Origin: Azonexus sp. R2A61
GTDB lineage: Bacteria > Pseudomonadota > Gammaproteobacteria > Burkholderiales > Rhodocyclaceae
Length of the DNA stretch: 64,000 nucleotides
Reading direction: 5' to 3'
Assembly: GCF_021401135.1 (NCBI RefSeq)
Contig: NZ_JACBFO010000006.1
Span: 111,419 to 175,418, forward strand
Positions 19,283 through 27,106 of the stretch are shown here, piece by piece. The notes under the pieces were generated by a model. The model was not told the origin of the DNA. It saw only the letters and a list, made by a program, of their open reading frames with translations, and made no database searches. The translations under genes and the position numbers were made by a program. Positions within the stretch are counted from its first letter, which is position 1. The number at the start of each line of letters is the position of its first letter.

Positions 19283-20145
19283 GCCTGTCCCGAGAGATTT
19301 TCCAGGAGTTTGAGCACGGCGATCGAATCCTCCTCGCCGAGGCCCGAGCCGACCATCGCGTTGAACATCTGCGCGGTCGCCGCCGAGCCGGGCAGGCACA
19401 GCCCGAGCTCGTGCGCCGTCTGCATCACGATGTTGAGGTCCTTCTCGTGCATCCAGCTCTTGAAACCCGGCTGGAAATTGCGGTCGAGCATGCGTTGACC
19501 GTGATTCTCGAGGATCTTCGAGTAGGCGAAGCCGCCGAGCAGCGCCTCGCGCACCTTGCCACGGTCGACACCGTTTTTCGAGGCAAAAGCCATCGCCTCG
19601 GCGACCGCCAGCACGCCCATGCCGGTGACGATTTGGTTGGCCGCCTTGGTCACCTGCCCGGCGCCGGGGCCGCCGACGTGGACGACATTCTTGCCCATGC
19701 AGGCAAAAGCCGGCAGGGCCCGGGCAAAGGCGGCCTCGGAACCGCCGGCCATGATCGACAAGCTGCCGGCGATGGCGCCGACTTCGCCGCCGGACACCGG
19801 CGCGTCGATGAAATCGACGCCGGCCGCCGCCAGCTCGGCGTGGATGGCGCGCGCCGCCGCCGGCGCGATGGTGCTCATGTCGACAGCGACCAGCCCGCGG
19901 TTGCCGGCGCTGGCGACGCCGCGCATGACGTCGGCGACGTCCGGCGCATCGGCGACCATCGAGATCACCAGATCCTGGCCTTTGGCCACTTGTGCCGGCG
20001 ACGCGGCACCGACGGCGCCGGCGTCGAGCAGCGGCTGCATCGATTCGGCGCGACGCGCCCAGACGCTGACTTGATGCCCGCCCTTGATCAGGTTGAGGGC
20101 CATCGGACGACCCATGATGCCCAGGCCGATAAATCCAATCTTCAT
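19279..20145 (-). CDS. 2-hydroxy-3-oxopropionate (tartronate semialdehyde) reductase-like
   Basis: 288 residues, the second beta-hydroxyacid dehydrogenase. It has GFIGLGIMGRPMALNL at the N-terminus (NAD(P)H binding), DAPVSGGEVGAIAGSLS (substrate loop), GAGQVTKAANQ with the catalytic lysine, and WMHEKDLNIVMQTA near the C-terminus. It is closest to GarR/GlxR, which reduce tartronate semialdehyde to D-glycerate in glycolate/glyoxylate use. No glyoxylate carboligase or hydroxypyruvate isomerase gene is adjacent, so the pathway is not confirmed here. It is first in the unit with the paralogue and ycgR. Confidence 0.85.
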   Translation of the reverse strand: MKIGFIGLGIMGRPMALNLIKGGHQVSVWARRAESMQPLLDAGAVGAASPAQVAKGQDLVISMVADAPDVADVMRGVASAGNRGLVAVDMSTIAPAAARAIHAELAAAGVDFIDAPVSGGEVGAIAGSLSIMAGGSEAAFARALPAFACMGKNVVHVGGPGAGQVTKAANQIVTGMGVLAVAEAMAFASKNGVDRGKVREALLGGFAYSKILENHGQRMLDRNFQPGFKSWMHEKDLNIVMQTAHELGLCLPGSAATAQMFNAMVGSGLGEEDSIAVLKLLENLSGQA

Positions 20146-20191
20146 GCGAATACTCCGTGTTTCGTTGATATGCCGGCGCCGCCGGCCTGAT

Positions 20192-21766
20192 TCAGGGCAA
20201 GCCGACGACGCTGCGTTCCTTCGGCCAGCGGATCCGGTAATCGGCGGTGAACTCGCGCACCGCGCCCGCCTCCAGCGTCTGCGTCCAGGCTACGACACCG
20301 GGCCGGCCTTGCCAGTCGCGCACCGTCACCGGCGGCGTGAATCCGGCATCGACCTCGATCTGGCTGTCGCGCGCGACCGGGCTGGCATCGAGCACGAGCA
20401 GCCTCACCGGCCGCTTGTGCTGGCTGGTGACGGTAAACACATCGGCGATGCGCCGCTCGGCGCGCTGCCCGACGAAGCCGGCGCTGGCGCTGTCGGCAGC
20501 CAGATTGCGCACGACGACCTTGATCCGCTCGTCGCGACCGAAAGGCAGTTCGAGCTCGGTGGCCTGCGCCGGATTCCACAAGGTCCGGCCGACATAGGCG
20601 CCATCGCGATAGAACTGCATGTCGCCGGCCGGCCAGACGCCCTCCGGCAGCTTGCCGCGGGCAACCAGATAGGCCGCTGCCTCCTGACGCGGGGCGACCT
20701 GGACCTGCAGGTCCACCGGCAACGCTTGCCGGCCGAGCGAGACGGCCAGTTTGCTGCCGTCGGCCGGCAGGCTGAAACGGCCGGGCATGGCGTATTCGGT
20801 CGCGAAGGTGTTTTCGCTGACCGCCACCTCGAACAGCGGCTTGTCGGCCACGGCCTCGGCCGACTTGGCGCGCATCGCCAGCGGCGCCGGCGCAGCGGCC
20901 AGCATCGGCATCGCTTCGGCGCGACGTTCCGGACGCAACGACAGGTTCCAGGCATTCGGCAGCGGCCCGGCGACGCGCTGACGTGGCTGGCCGGTCGACA
21001 AGGTCAGTGCGACATTGCGCCAGTCCTCGCCGCTGCGCTGGGCGATCTGTGCGATGCGCTCGAACGCGACCTGGCGCCCCTCGCTGTCCAGCGTCGCCCG
21101 GTAGGCCGGCCGCCAGCCGGCGTCGGCGAAGAGGTAGCGGATGCGGACCTGCCCGTCCTTGCGGGCATTAAGGCGGACCAACAGTTGGCGCACGCTGCTC
21201 ACACTCGGCCGCACGCGCTCCAGATCCTGGCGGCGGGCTTCCAGTTCGCGCTCCAGGTCGCGCTTACCGGCATCGATTTCGAGGATGCGGCGCTGCGCCT
21301 GCAGGCTGCCCTGGCGGATGGTGTCGAGCAACCTGGCCGGATTGCCGGCATGGATGCTGTCGCTGGTCGAAGCCAGCGCATCGAGGTATTTCAGCGAACG
21401 TTCGGCGGCCTGGCGTTCGGCATTCAGCGCATCGCTGCGGTCGACCAGCGTCCGGACCAGTTTTTCCAGGCGCGCCTCCTCGGCGTTGAGCGGCGCGCTG
21501 CGGGCACTGTCGCGCCAGCTCAGTTCGCCGATCTCGATACCGGCATCGGCATCGACCTGCACGCTATCGACGTCGAAATTGGCCGGCAGGCCCTCGATCT
21601 CCAGTTGCCCGTCGCCGGCGCGGACGAGCGCCGTGCGTTCGACCAGCGCGCTACCGGGATAAAGGACGACGCGGCTGACCGGCGCCGGCTGGCCGGCGAT
21701 GGCCGGAACGGCTGCCGACAGCGCAAGCAGACAGAGCGCGGCAGCGGGGAGCGAAAGCGGTTTCAT
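20192..21766 (-). CDS. Secreted DUF4139 domain protein
   Basis: 524 residues with a Sec signal peptide (MKPLSLPAAALCLLALSAAVPAIAG). The N-terminal strand region (VSRVVLYPGSALVERTALV) is followed by a coiled coil with many charged residues (about 85-190, EEARLEKLVRTLVDRSDALNAERQ onward). The C-terminal half is DUF4139: RIRYLFADAGWRPAYRATLD, ALTLSTGQPRQ, and FTADYRIRWPKERSVVGLP at the end. The family, sometimes called mucoidy inhibitor A-like, has no established biochemical role. It is probably periplasmic. It appears monocistronic, with 58 bases to the next gene upstream. Confidence 0.85.
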   Translation of the reverse strand: MKPLSLPAAALCLLALSAAVPAIAGQPAPVSRVVLYPGSALVERTALVRAGDGQLEIEGLPANFDVDSVQVDADAGIEIGELSWRDSARSAPLNAEEARLEKLVRTLVDRSDALNAERQAAERSLKYLDALASTSDSIHAGNPARLLDTIRQGSLQAQRRILEIDAGKRDLERELEARRQDLERVRPSVSSVRQLLVRLNARKDGQVRIRYLFADAGWRPAYRATLDSEGRQVAFERIAQIAQRSGEDWRNVALTLSTGQPRQRVAGPLPNAWNLSLRPERRAEAMPMLAAAPAPLAMRAKSAEAVADKPLFEVAVSENTFATEYAMPGRFSLPADGSKLAVSLGRQALPVDLQVQVAPRQEAAAYLVARGKLPEGVWPAGDMQFYRDGAYVGRTLWNPAQATELELPFGRDERIKVVVRNLAADSASAGFVGQRAERRIADVFTVTSQHKRPVRLLVLDASPVARDSQIEVDAGFTPPVTVRDWQGRPGVVAWTQTLEAGAVREFTADYRIRWPKERSVVGLP

Positions 21767-21824
21767 GCGGCGGATTCCCGGAACGAAGTCCGGAAATTAT
21801 AGCGGTGCGCCGCTCAGCGGCGGA

Positions 21825-22052
21825 TCAACGCCCGCAGGCCGGACCGTCGCCGCGTTTGAAACCGAGCCTGGCGAACAGTTTTTCCGGTGGGCAAAAACCG
21901 GTGATGCCGCTCTGCAGCAGGTTCAGCCCGACGAAGGCGGTAAACGCCAGAAACCATTCGGAGACGAACAGCAGGCTGCCGTGCCAGCCGAGCGCCAGCG
22001 ACAGCAGGACGAAAAAGCCGGCGAGGATGCGGATCATGCGTTCGATGGTCAT
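21825..22052 (-). CDS. DUF2892 small inner-membrane protein
   Basis: 75 residues: two hydrophobic helices (MIRILAGFFVLLSLALGWHG and WFLAFTAFVGLNLLQSGITGFC) and a short tail with C-P-P (GFCPPEKLFARLGFKRGD). This is the DUF2892/YgaP-membrane-domain pattern. Its ATG overlaps the stop of the RND pump gene (ATGA, 22049-22052), making it third in the efflux operon. DUF2892 modules are often found with rhodanese or sulfur/redox genes; here only the pump association is visible. Function unknown. Confidence 0.8.
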   Translation of the reverse strand: MTIERMIRILAGFFVLLSLALGWHGSLLFVSEWFLAFTAFVGLNLLQSGITGFCPPEKLFARLGFKRGDGPACGR

Positions 22053-25000
22053 GGGTGTTCCCTCCTGAAGGCTGCGTAATAAAGTACCGGAATGACGACC
22101 AGGGTGAGCAGCGTGGACACCAGGATGCCGAAGATCAAGGCCAGCGCCAGACCGTTGAAGATCGGGTCGTCGAGGATGAACAGCGCGCCCAGCATCGCAG
22201 CCAGCGCAGTCAGCGCGATCGGCTTGGCGCGCACGGCGGCGGACTGGATCACCGCGTCGTGGAAATTCATGCCGGCAGCCACTTGCTGCCGGATGAAATC
22301 GACCAGCAGGATCGAGTTGCGGACGATGATGCCGGCCAGCGCGATCATGCCGATCATCGAGGTCGCCGTGAATTGTGCGCCGAACAGCGCATGCCCCGGC
22401 ATCACGCCGATGAGGGTCAGCGGGATCGGCGCCATGATGATCAGCGGCACCAGATACGAGCCGAAATGGGCGACGACCAGCAGGTAGATCAGGATCAGGC
22501 CGACCGCGTAGGCGATGCCCATGTCGCGGAAGGTTTCGTAGGTAACCTGCCATTCGCCGTCCCACTTGACGCTGTAGCCGGCGTAAGGATCGTCGGGCGG
22601 GCGGATGAAACGTTCGCCGAGCGTGCCGCCTTCCGGCAGCGCCATGCCATTGATCCTGGCACGGATGTCGAACATGCCGTAGAGCGGCGAATCGAGCTTG
22701 CCGCCCATGTCGCCGACCACATAGACGACCGGCAGCAGGTCCTTGTGGTAAATCGCCTTGTCGCGCCACTGCTCGTGGACTTCGACGACTTCCGAAATCG
22801 GCACCAGGCGCCCGTCGCCGGCGCGCACCCGCAACTTGAGCAGCGTGTCCGGCGAGGATCGGCGCTCGGCCGGCAGCACGATGCGCACCGGCACTTCGTA
22901 TTTGGCGCCGGTATTGCGCAGCGGCGTCACGTCCTGGCCGGCCAGACCCATGCTGACCACGGCGACGATGTCGCTCTGCGCCACGCCCAGTTGCGCCGCC
23001 TTGTTCTGCAGCACGCGCAACACCAGCTTGCGCGAATCGGCATCGATGGTGTCGTCGACCGCGACGATGTCCGGCGTCGCCGCAAAGGCCTCGCGCACGC
23101 GCTTGCCGACAGCGATCCGCCCGGCCTCGTCCGGCCCGTAAACTTCGGCGACGATCGGCGACATCACCGGCGGCCCCGGCGGCACTTCGACGACCTTGGC
23201 AACGCCGCCGTTGCGCTTGCCGATGGCCTCGACCGCGTCGCGGACCGAAACGGCGATCTCGTGGCTCTTCCGGCTGCGCTGGTGCTTGTCCGCCAGATTG
23301 ACCTGAATATCGCCCTTTTCCGGCGTCGACCGCAGATAGTACTGGCGCACCAGGCCGTTGAAGTTGATCGGGCTGGCGGTTCCGGCGTAGGCCTGGTAGT
23401 TGATCACTTCCGGCACCTTGGCCAGTTCGCTGCCGATTTCCTGCAGCACGCGCGCGGTCTCTTCGACCGGCGTGCCGACCGGCATGTCGACGACGACCTG
23501 AAATTCGCTCTTGTTGTCGAACGGCAGCATCTTCAGCACGACCCACTGGAAATACGCCAGCGACACCGAACCGAGGATCAGCACGCCGATGGCGATGGCC
23601 AGCCTGACCCGCGCCGCGCCGCCGCTGACCGGATCGAGGAAGGACGTCAGCAGGCGGCGGAAGGTGCTGTCGAGCCGGGCATCCAGCGTCGACGGCGGGT
23701 GTTCGGCATGGCTGCCGGCAGGCGGCTTCAGCAGTTTCGCCGCCAGCCAGGGCGTGACGACGAAAGCGATGGCCAGCGAAATCGCCATGCCCATCGACGA
23801 GTTGATCGGGATCGGGCTCATGTACGGCCCCATCAGGCCGGACACGAAGGCCATCGGCAGTAGCGCGGCGATCACCGTCAAGGTGGCCAGGATGGTCGGC
23901 CCGCCGACTTCGTCGACCGCATGCGGAATGATCTCAAGCAGCCCCTTGTCCGGATGCAAGCCCTGCCAGCGGTGGATGTTTTCAACGACGACGATGGCGT
24001 CGTCAACCAGAATGCCGATCGAGAAGATCAGCGCGAACAGCGACACCCGGTTCAGCGTGAAGCCCCAGGCCCAGGAGGCGAACAGCGTCGCGGCCAGGGT
24101 CAGCGTGACGGCGACACCGACGATCACCGCCTCGCGCCGGCCGAGCGCGAAGAAGACCAGGGCGACGACGAAGGCCGTGGCGAAGATCAGCTTGCCGATC
24201 AGTTTCTGCGCCTTTTCGGTCGCCGTCTCGCCGTAGTTGCGCGTGACCGCAACCTCGACGCCTTCGGGAATGACGACGTTTTTCAGGCCTTCGATGCGGT
24301 CGACCGCAGCATTCGCCACATCCGCCGCATTGACGCCGGGCTGTTTCGACAACTGGACCGTCACCGCCGGGAATTCCCCATCGCGGGTGCCGAACCAGGC
24401 GTAGCGCACCGGCTGCTCCGGGCCGTCTTCGACGCCGGCGATATCGCCGACGAACACCGGCTTGCCGTCGCGCACGGCCACCACCACCTGCCGGACATCG
24501 GCCGCCGACGCCAGCCAGGTACCGGTCTCAACCAGCAGCTCGCGATTGCCGGCGGTCAGCGCGCCGGAAGACTGCAGGGCGTTCGCCCCCTGCAACACGA
24601 CGGCCACATCCTGCGGTGTGACGCCCCAGGCGTTCATCCGCTCGGCATCGAGCAGCACGCGGACGGCCCGTTCGGGCCCGCCCAGCGTGGACACGTCGCG
24701 CGTTCCCGGAATCCGTTTCAACTCGATCTCGACGGCATGGGCGACCTGCTGCAGGTCGTAGGCCGAGCGCGCCGGATCGGCGGTATGGAAGGTCAGCGAC
24801 AGGATCGGCACGTCGTCGATGCCGCGCGGCTTGATCACCGGCGCCTGGACGCCGAGATTGGGCGGCAGCCAGTCGCGATGCGACATCACCGTGTCGTGCA
24901 GACGCAGCACCGCGTCGTTGTATTTGACGCCGACTTCGAACTGCACGGTGATCATCGCCAGGCCGCTACGTGCCATCGAGAAGACATGCTCGACGCCGTG

Positions 25001-25252
25001 CATGCGCGACAACACCTGCTCGGCCGGCGTGGCGATCAGGCTCTCGACGTCCTTGGCGGAAGCGCCGGGCCAGGCAACCAGCACGTCGGCCATCGTCACG
25101 TCGATCTGCGGCTCTTCCTCGCGCGGCGTGACCAGCGTTGCGAACAGCCCCATCAGCAAGGCGACCAGCGCCAGCAGCGGCGTCATCCGCGAGGCCTGGA
25201 AGGCGGCCGCGATGCGCCCGGAAATCCCGAGCCCCTTCGCTTCGTCGCGCAT
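22049..25252 (-). CDS. RND efflux permease (AcrB/HAE type)
   Basis: 1067 residues, the normal size for a proton-driven RND pump with twelve membrane helices and two large periplasmic loops. It has the TM4 proton-relay pair in GILVDDAIVVVENIHRW. The N-terminus (REEEPQIDVTMADVLVAWPGASAKDVESLIATPAEQVL) resembles the pumps annotated as generic multidrug efflux RND and differs from CusA/CzcA. It works with the adaptor encoded 3 bases upstream. No outer-membrane TolC follows in the operon; the TolC-like gene at 31681-33552 is too distant to assign. Substrate unknown. The gene carries three loci of the TGCGGTCGAC decamer, including a full 14-bp palindrome. Confidence 0.93.
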   Translation of the reverse strand: MRDEAKGLGISGRIAAAFQASRMTPLLALVALLMGLFATLVTPREEEPQIDVTMADVLVAWPGASAKDVESLIATPAEQVLSRMHGVEHVFSMARSGLAMITVQFEVGVKYNDAVLRLHDTVMSHRDWLPPNLGVQAPVIKPRGIDDVPILSLTFHTADPARSAYDLQQVAHAVEIELKRIPGTRDVSTLGGPERAVRVLLDAERMNAWGVTPQDVAVVLQGANALQSSGALTAGNRELLVETGTWLASAADVRQVVVAVRDGKPVFVGDIAGVEDGPEQPVRYAWFGTRDGEFPAVTVQLSKQPGVNAADVANAAVDRIEGLKNVVIPEGVEVAVTRNYGETATEKAQKLIGKLIFATAFVVALVFFALGRREAVIVGVAVTLTLAATLFASWAWGFTLNRVSLFALIFSIGILVDDAIVVVENIHRWQGLHPDKGLLEIIPHAVDEVGGPTILATLTVIAALLPMAFVSGLMGPYMSPIPINSSMGMAISLAIAFVVTPWLAAKLLKPPAGSHAEHPPSTLDARLDSTFRRLLTSFLDPVSGGAARVRLAIAIGVLILGSVSLAYFQWVVLKMLPFDNKSEFQVVVDMPVGTPVEETARVLQEIGSELAKVPEVINYQAYAGTASPINFNGLVRQYYLRSTPEKGDIQVNLADKHQRSRKSHEIAVSVRDAVEAIGKRNGGVAKVVEVPPGPPVMSPIVAEVYGPDEAGRIAVGKRVREAFAATPDIVAVDDTIDADSRKLVLRVLQNKAAQLGVAQSDIVAVVSMGLAGQDVTPLRNTGAKYEVPVRIVLPAERRSSPDTLLKLRVRAGDGRLVPISEVVEVHEQWRDKAIYHKDLLPVVYVVGDMGGKLDSPLYGMFDIRARINGMALPEGGTLGERFIRPPDDPYAGYSVKWDGEWQVTYETFRDMGIAYAVGLILIYLLVVAHFGSYLVPLIIMAPIPLTLIGVMPGHALFGAQFTATSMIGMIALAGIIVRNSILLVDFIRQQVAAGMNFHDAVIQSAAVRAKPIALTALAAMLGALFILDDPIFNGLALALIFGILVSTLLTLVVIPVLYYAAFRREHP
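24295..24308. repeat. Full 14-bp palindrome of the dispersed TGCGGTCGAC element
   Basis: TGCGGTCGACCGCA, a perfect palindrome inside the RND pump gene. It contains the decamer in both orientations, overlapping on the central GTCGAC. Other copies of the decamer are listed under findings. Confidence 0.7.
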
Positions 25253-25255
25253 GGC

Positions 25256-26248
25256 TTACTTTCCCGATTTCAGCTGGATGGCGGCCTTGACCGGATCGGC
25301 GACCACCTTGTCGCCTGCGGTCAACCCGGCCAGCACCTCGATTTCGCCGGCCCCGACGCCTTCGCCGAGACGCAACTGGCGGAGGGCCAGACGCCCGTCG
25401 GCCGTCTGGACGTAAACGGCCGTCACCTCGCCGCGCCGCAACACGGCGCCGGCCGGTACGGTCAGCTTGTCGGCCCGGCCGACGACAAAATGCACGCGGG
25501 CGAACATGCCCGGCGCCAGCGCCGGCACCGCCGGCAGATTGACCCGCACTTGCACCACGTGCGTCGCCGCATCGACCGTCGGCAGCACCTGCACCGACGT
25601 TGCATCGACCCATTTACCCAGATCGGGAAATTCGATCCTGGCCGTGTTGACCGCACGCATGGCCGGCAGCCGGAACTGCGACACGCTGGCCGTGACGCGC
25701 AGGGCGCCCGGCTGGTAGATGGTGAACAGCGGCACGCCGGGCATCGCCATGTCGCCCAGTTCGGCATGGCGGCGCGCGACGATGCCATCGATCGGCGACA
25801 GGATCGCCGCATGGCTCTGGCTGGCGCCGGCCGCCGCACGATTGGCCGCCGCCGCATCGAAATCGGCCTTGGCCTTGTCCTCCGCCGCCTGGCTGACGAA
25901 CTTCTGCGCCTTGAGCTGGCGCTGTCGTTCGTAGTTGAGTTTGGCGACCGCATACTGCGCCTCCGCCGCACGCGCCGCTTCGGCGGCCTCGCGGCCGTCG
26001 ATGCGCATCAGCAACTCCCCCTTGCGCACCGGCTGACCGGCGTCGGCACGAACCTCCAGGACACGACCGGCAAGCTGCGCCCCAACCGTGCTCTGCTGCA
26101 CCGCTTCAACGATCGACTCCGCCGGAAAGCTCAGATCGACCGGATGCGGTTTCACGGTCAACACGGCAAGCCCGCCGTCGGCGGCATGCGCAGTGCCAAG
26201 CAGCAGCCAGAGCCAGGGGAAAAGGGAACGGATTTCTTGGGCAATCAT
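25256..26248 (-). CDS. RND periplasmic adaptor (membrane fusion) protein
   Basis: 330 residues: signal peptide (LFPWLWLLLGTAHA), lipoyl/barrel-sandwich halves (STVGAQLAGRVLEVRADAGQPVRKGELLMRID and ILSPIDGIVARRHAELGDMAMPG), a short alpha-helical hairpin (about 85-140, Ala-rich), then beta-barrel and membrane-proximal domains. It bridges the RND pump to an outer-membrane channel. It lies 3 bases upstream of the pump gene. The only usable ATG has no Shine-Dalgarno sequence, and a plausible -10 (TATTCT) ends only 7 bases upstream of it. An in-frame TAA lies just upstream of that. Leaderless translation is therefore possible. Confidence 0.9.
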   Translation of the reverse strand: MIAQEIRSLFPWLWLLLGTAHAADGGLAVLTVKPHPVDLSFPAESIVEAVQQSTVGAQLAGRVLEVRADAGQPVRKGELLMRIDGREAAEAARAAEAQYAVAKLNYERQRQLKAQKFVSQAAEDKAKADFDAAAANRAAAGASQSHAAILSPIDGIVARRHAELGDMAMPGVPLFTIYQPGALRVTASVSQFRLPAMRAVNTARIEFPDLGKWVDATSVQVLPTVDAATHVVQVRVNLPAVPALAPGMFARVHFVVGRADKLTVPAGAVLRRGEVTAVYVQTADGRLALRQLRLGEGVGAGEIEVLAGLTAGDKVVADPVKAAIQLKSGK

Positions 26249-26255
26249 GTATATA

Positions 26256-26285
26256 AGAATACGCTGATTTACGTTGCTGCATCAA
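26256..26285 (-). promoter_or_regulatory. Putative promoter of the RND efflux operon
   Basis: On the minus strand TTGATG (26280-26285), 18 bases, TATTCT (26256-26261). The -10 is so close to the adaptor ATG (26248) that the transcript would begin at or next to the start codon. The surrounding AT-rich TATTCTTATATACATG may also hold a repressor site. Read by eye only. Confidence 0.4.
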
Positions 26286-26316
26286 GCCGCATCGTGTGCC
26301 CGGGATCGCTTGTCAC

Positions 26317-26345
26317 GCGGTGCCGGGCAAATCACCCGGCACCGC
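26317..26345 (-). terminator. Hairpin downstream of the cytochrome c gene
   Basis: A perfect 11-base stem GCGGTGCCGGG / CCCGGCACCGC with a 7-base loop, starting 8 bases after the cytochrome stop. No T-run follows, so it may terminate weakly or stabilise the 3' end. Confidence 0.5.
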
Positions 26346-26353
26346 ATCACCGA

Positions 26354-26653
26354 TCATTTATGCGACAGCACCCATTTGGCCAGCGTCGTCGCTTCGGCAT
26401 CGCTCACCGCGTTCGGCGGCATCGGGACAGCGCCCCATTCATTCTTGCTGCCGTTCTTGATCTTGCCGGCCAGCGCCGCCACCGCGCCCTTGTCCGCCCC
26501 GCGCTTGGCGGTGATTTCCTTGTACGACGGCCCGACGATCTTGCGTTCGGGATTGTGGCAGGTCATGCAGTTCTTGCTTTTGGCCAATTCTTCCGAGGCG
26601 TGCACGCCGCCGAACAGAAGCAAGCCCATTGCCAAGGCAACCAGTTTTTTCAT
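26354..26653 (-). CDS. Small class I cytochrome c (c551/c552 type)
   Basis: 99 residues with a signal peptide (MKKLVALAMGLLLFGGVHA), so the mature protein is about 80 residues in the periplasm. Haem is attached at CMTCH just after the mature start (SKNCMTCHNPERK). The axial methionine is in AVPMPPNAVSDAEATTLAKWVLSHK. This is the layout of cytochrome c551/c552 electron carriers feeding nitrite reductase, cbb3 oxidase or peroxidase. A strong GGAGGGGAG ribosome site precedes the ATG. It stands alone, and the actual redox partner is not indicated. Confidence 0.93.
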   Translation of the reverse strand: MKKLVALAMGLLLFGGVHASEELAKSKNCMTCHNPERKIVGPSYKEITAKRGADKGAVAALAGKIKNGSKNEWGAVPMPPNAVSDAEATTLAKWVLSHK

Positions 26654-26731
26654 TCTCCCCTCCGATGATGTAGCCGGCCAATCACGGCCGGGATTCAGTC
26701 TAACCCGAGTTCGCCGATGATGGCAGCCGCT

Positions 26732-27106
26732 TCAGCCTTGTCCGGACCAGGCACGCAGCCGTTCCGCCAGGGTCCGCCAGTCGACCGGCTTGGCCAGCCT
26801 GCGCGCAGCGAGCCGCTCGCACTCGGCGATGAAAGGGGCATCTTCCCGCCCGCTCACCAGCACCAGGGGCAAACCGGCGCCGCGCATCGCACGGATTTCT
26901 GCCGCCGCCGCCAAGCCGTCCAAGCCCGGCATTTCGACGTCGAGCAGGACGATGTCGAATATTTGCCGACGGCAGGCGTCGACCGCAGCCAGGCCGTTAT
27001 CGAACACCGTCAAAGCAAAGGCCGGCGCCTTCAGGGTCGCGCGCAGCAACAGGGCGACCGTCGGGTCATCGTCGGCCGCCAGGACGCGACAGAGGACGGG
27101 ATTCAT
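26732..27106 (-). CDS. Single-domain receiver protein (CheY-like)
   Basis: 124 residues, receiver domain only. The acidic pocket is ADDD near residue 11, the phospho-acceptor is D56 in [15 protein letters not shown], and the terminal Lys is in [10 protein letters not shown]. No output domain. Its ATG overlaps the stop of the upstream hybrid kinase (TCAT on the plus strand, 27103-27106), so it is the last member of an HPt-kinase-receiver unit. It could be the terminal phosphate acceptor or a phosphate sink for the relay. Confidence 0.88.
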   Translation of the reverse strand: MNPVLCRVLAADDDPTVALLLRATLKAPAFALTVFDNGLAAVDACRRQIFDIVLLDVEMPGLDGLAAAAEIRAMRGAGLPLVLVSGREDAPFIAECERLAARRLAKPVDWRTLAERLRAWSGQG

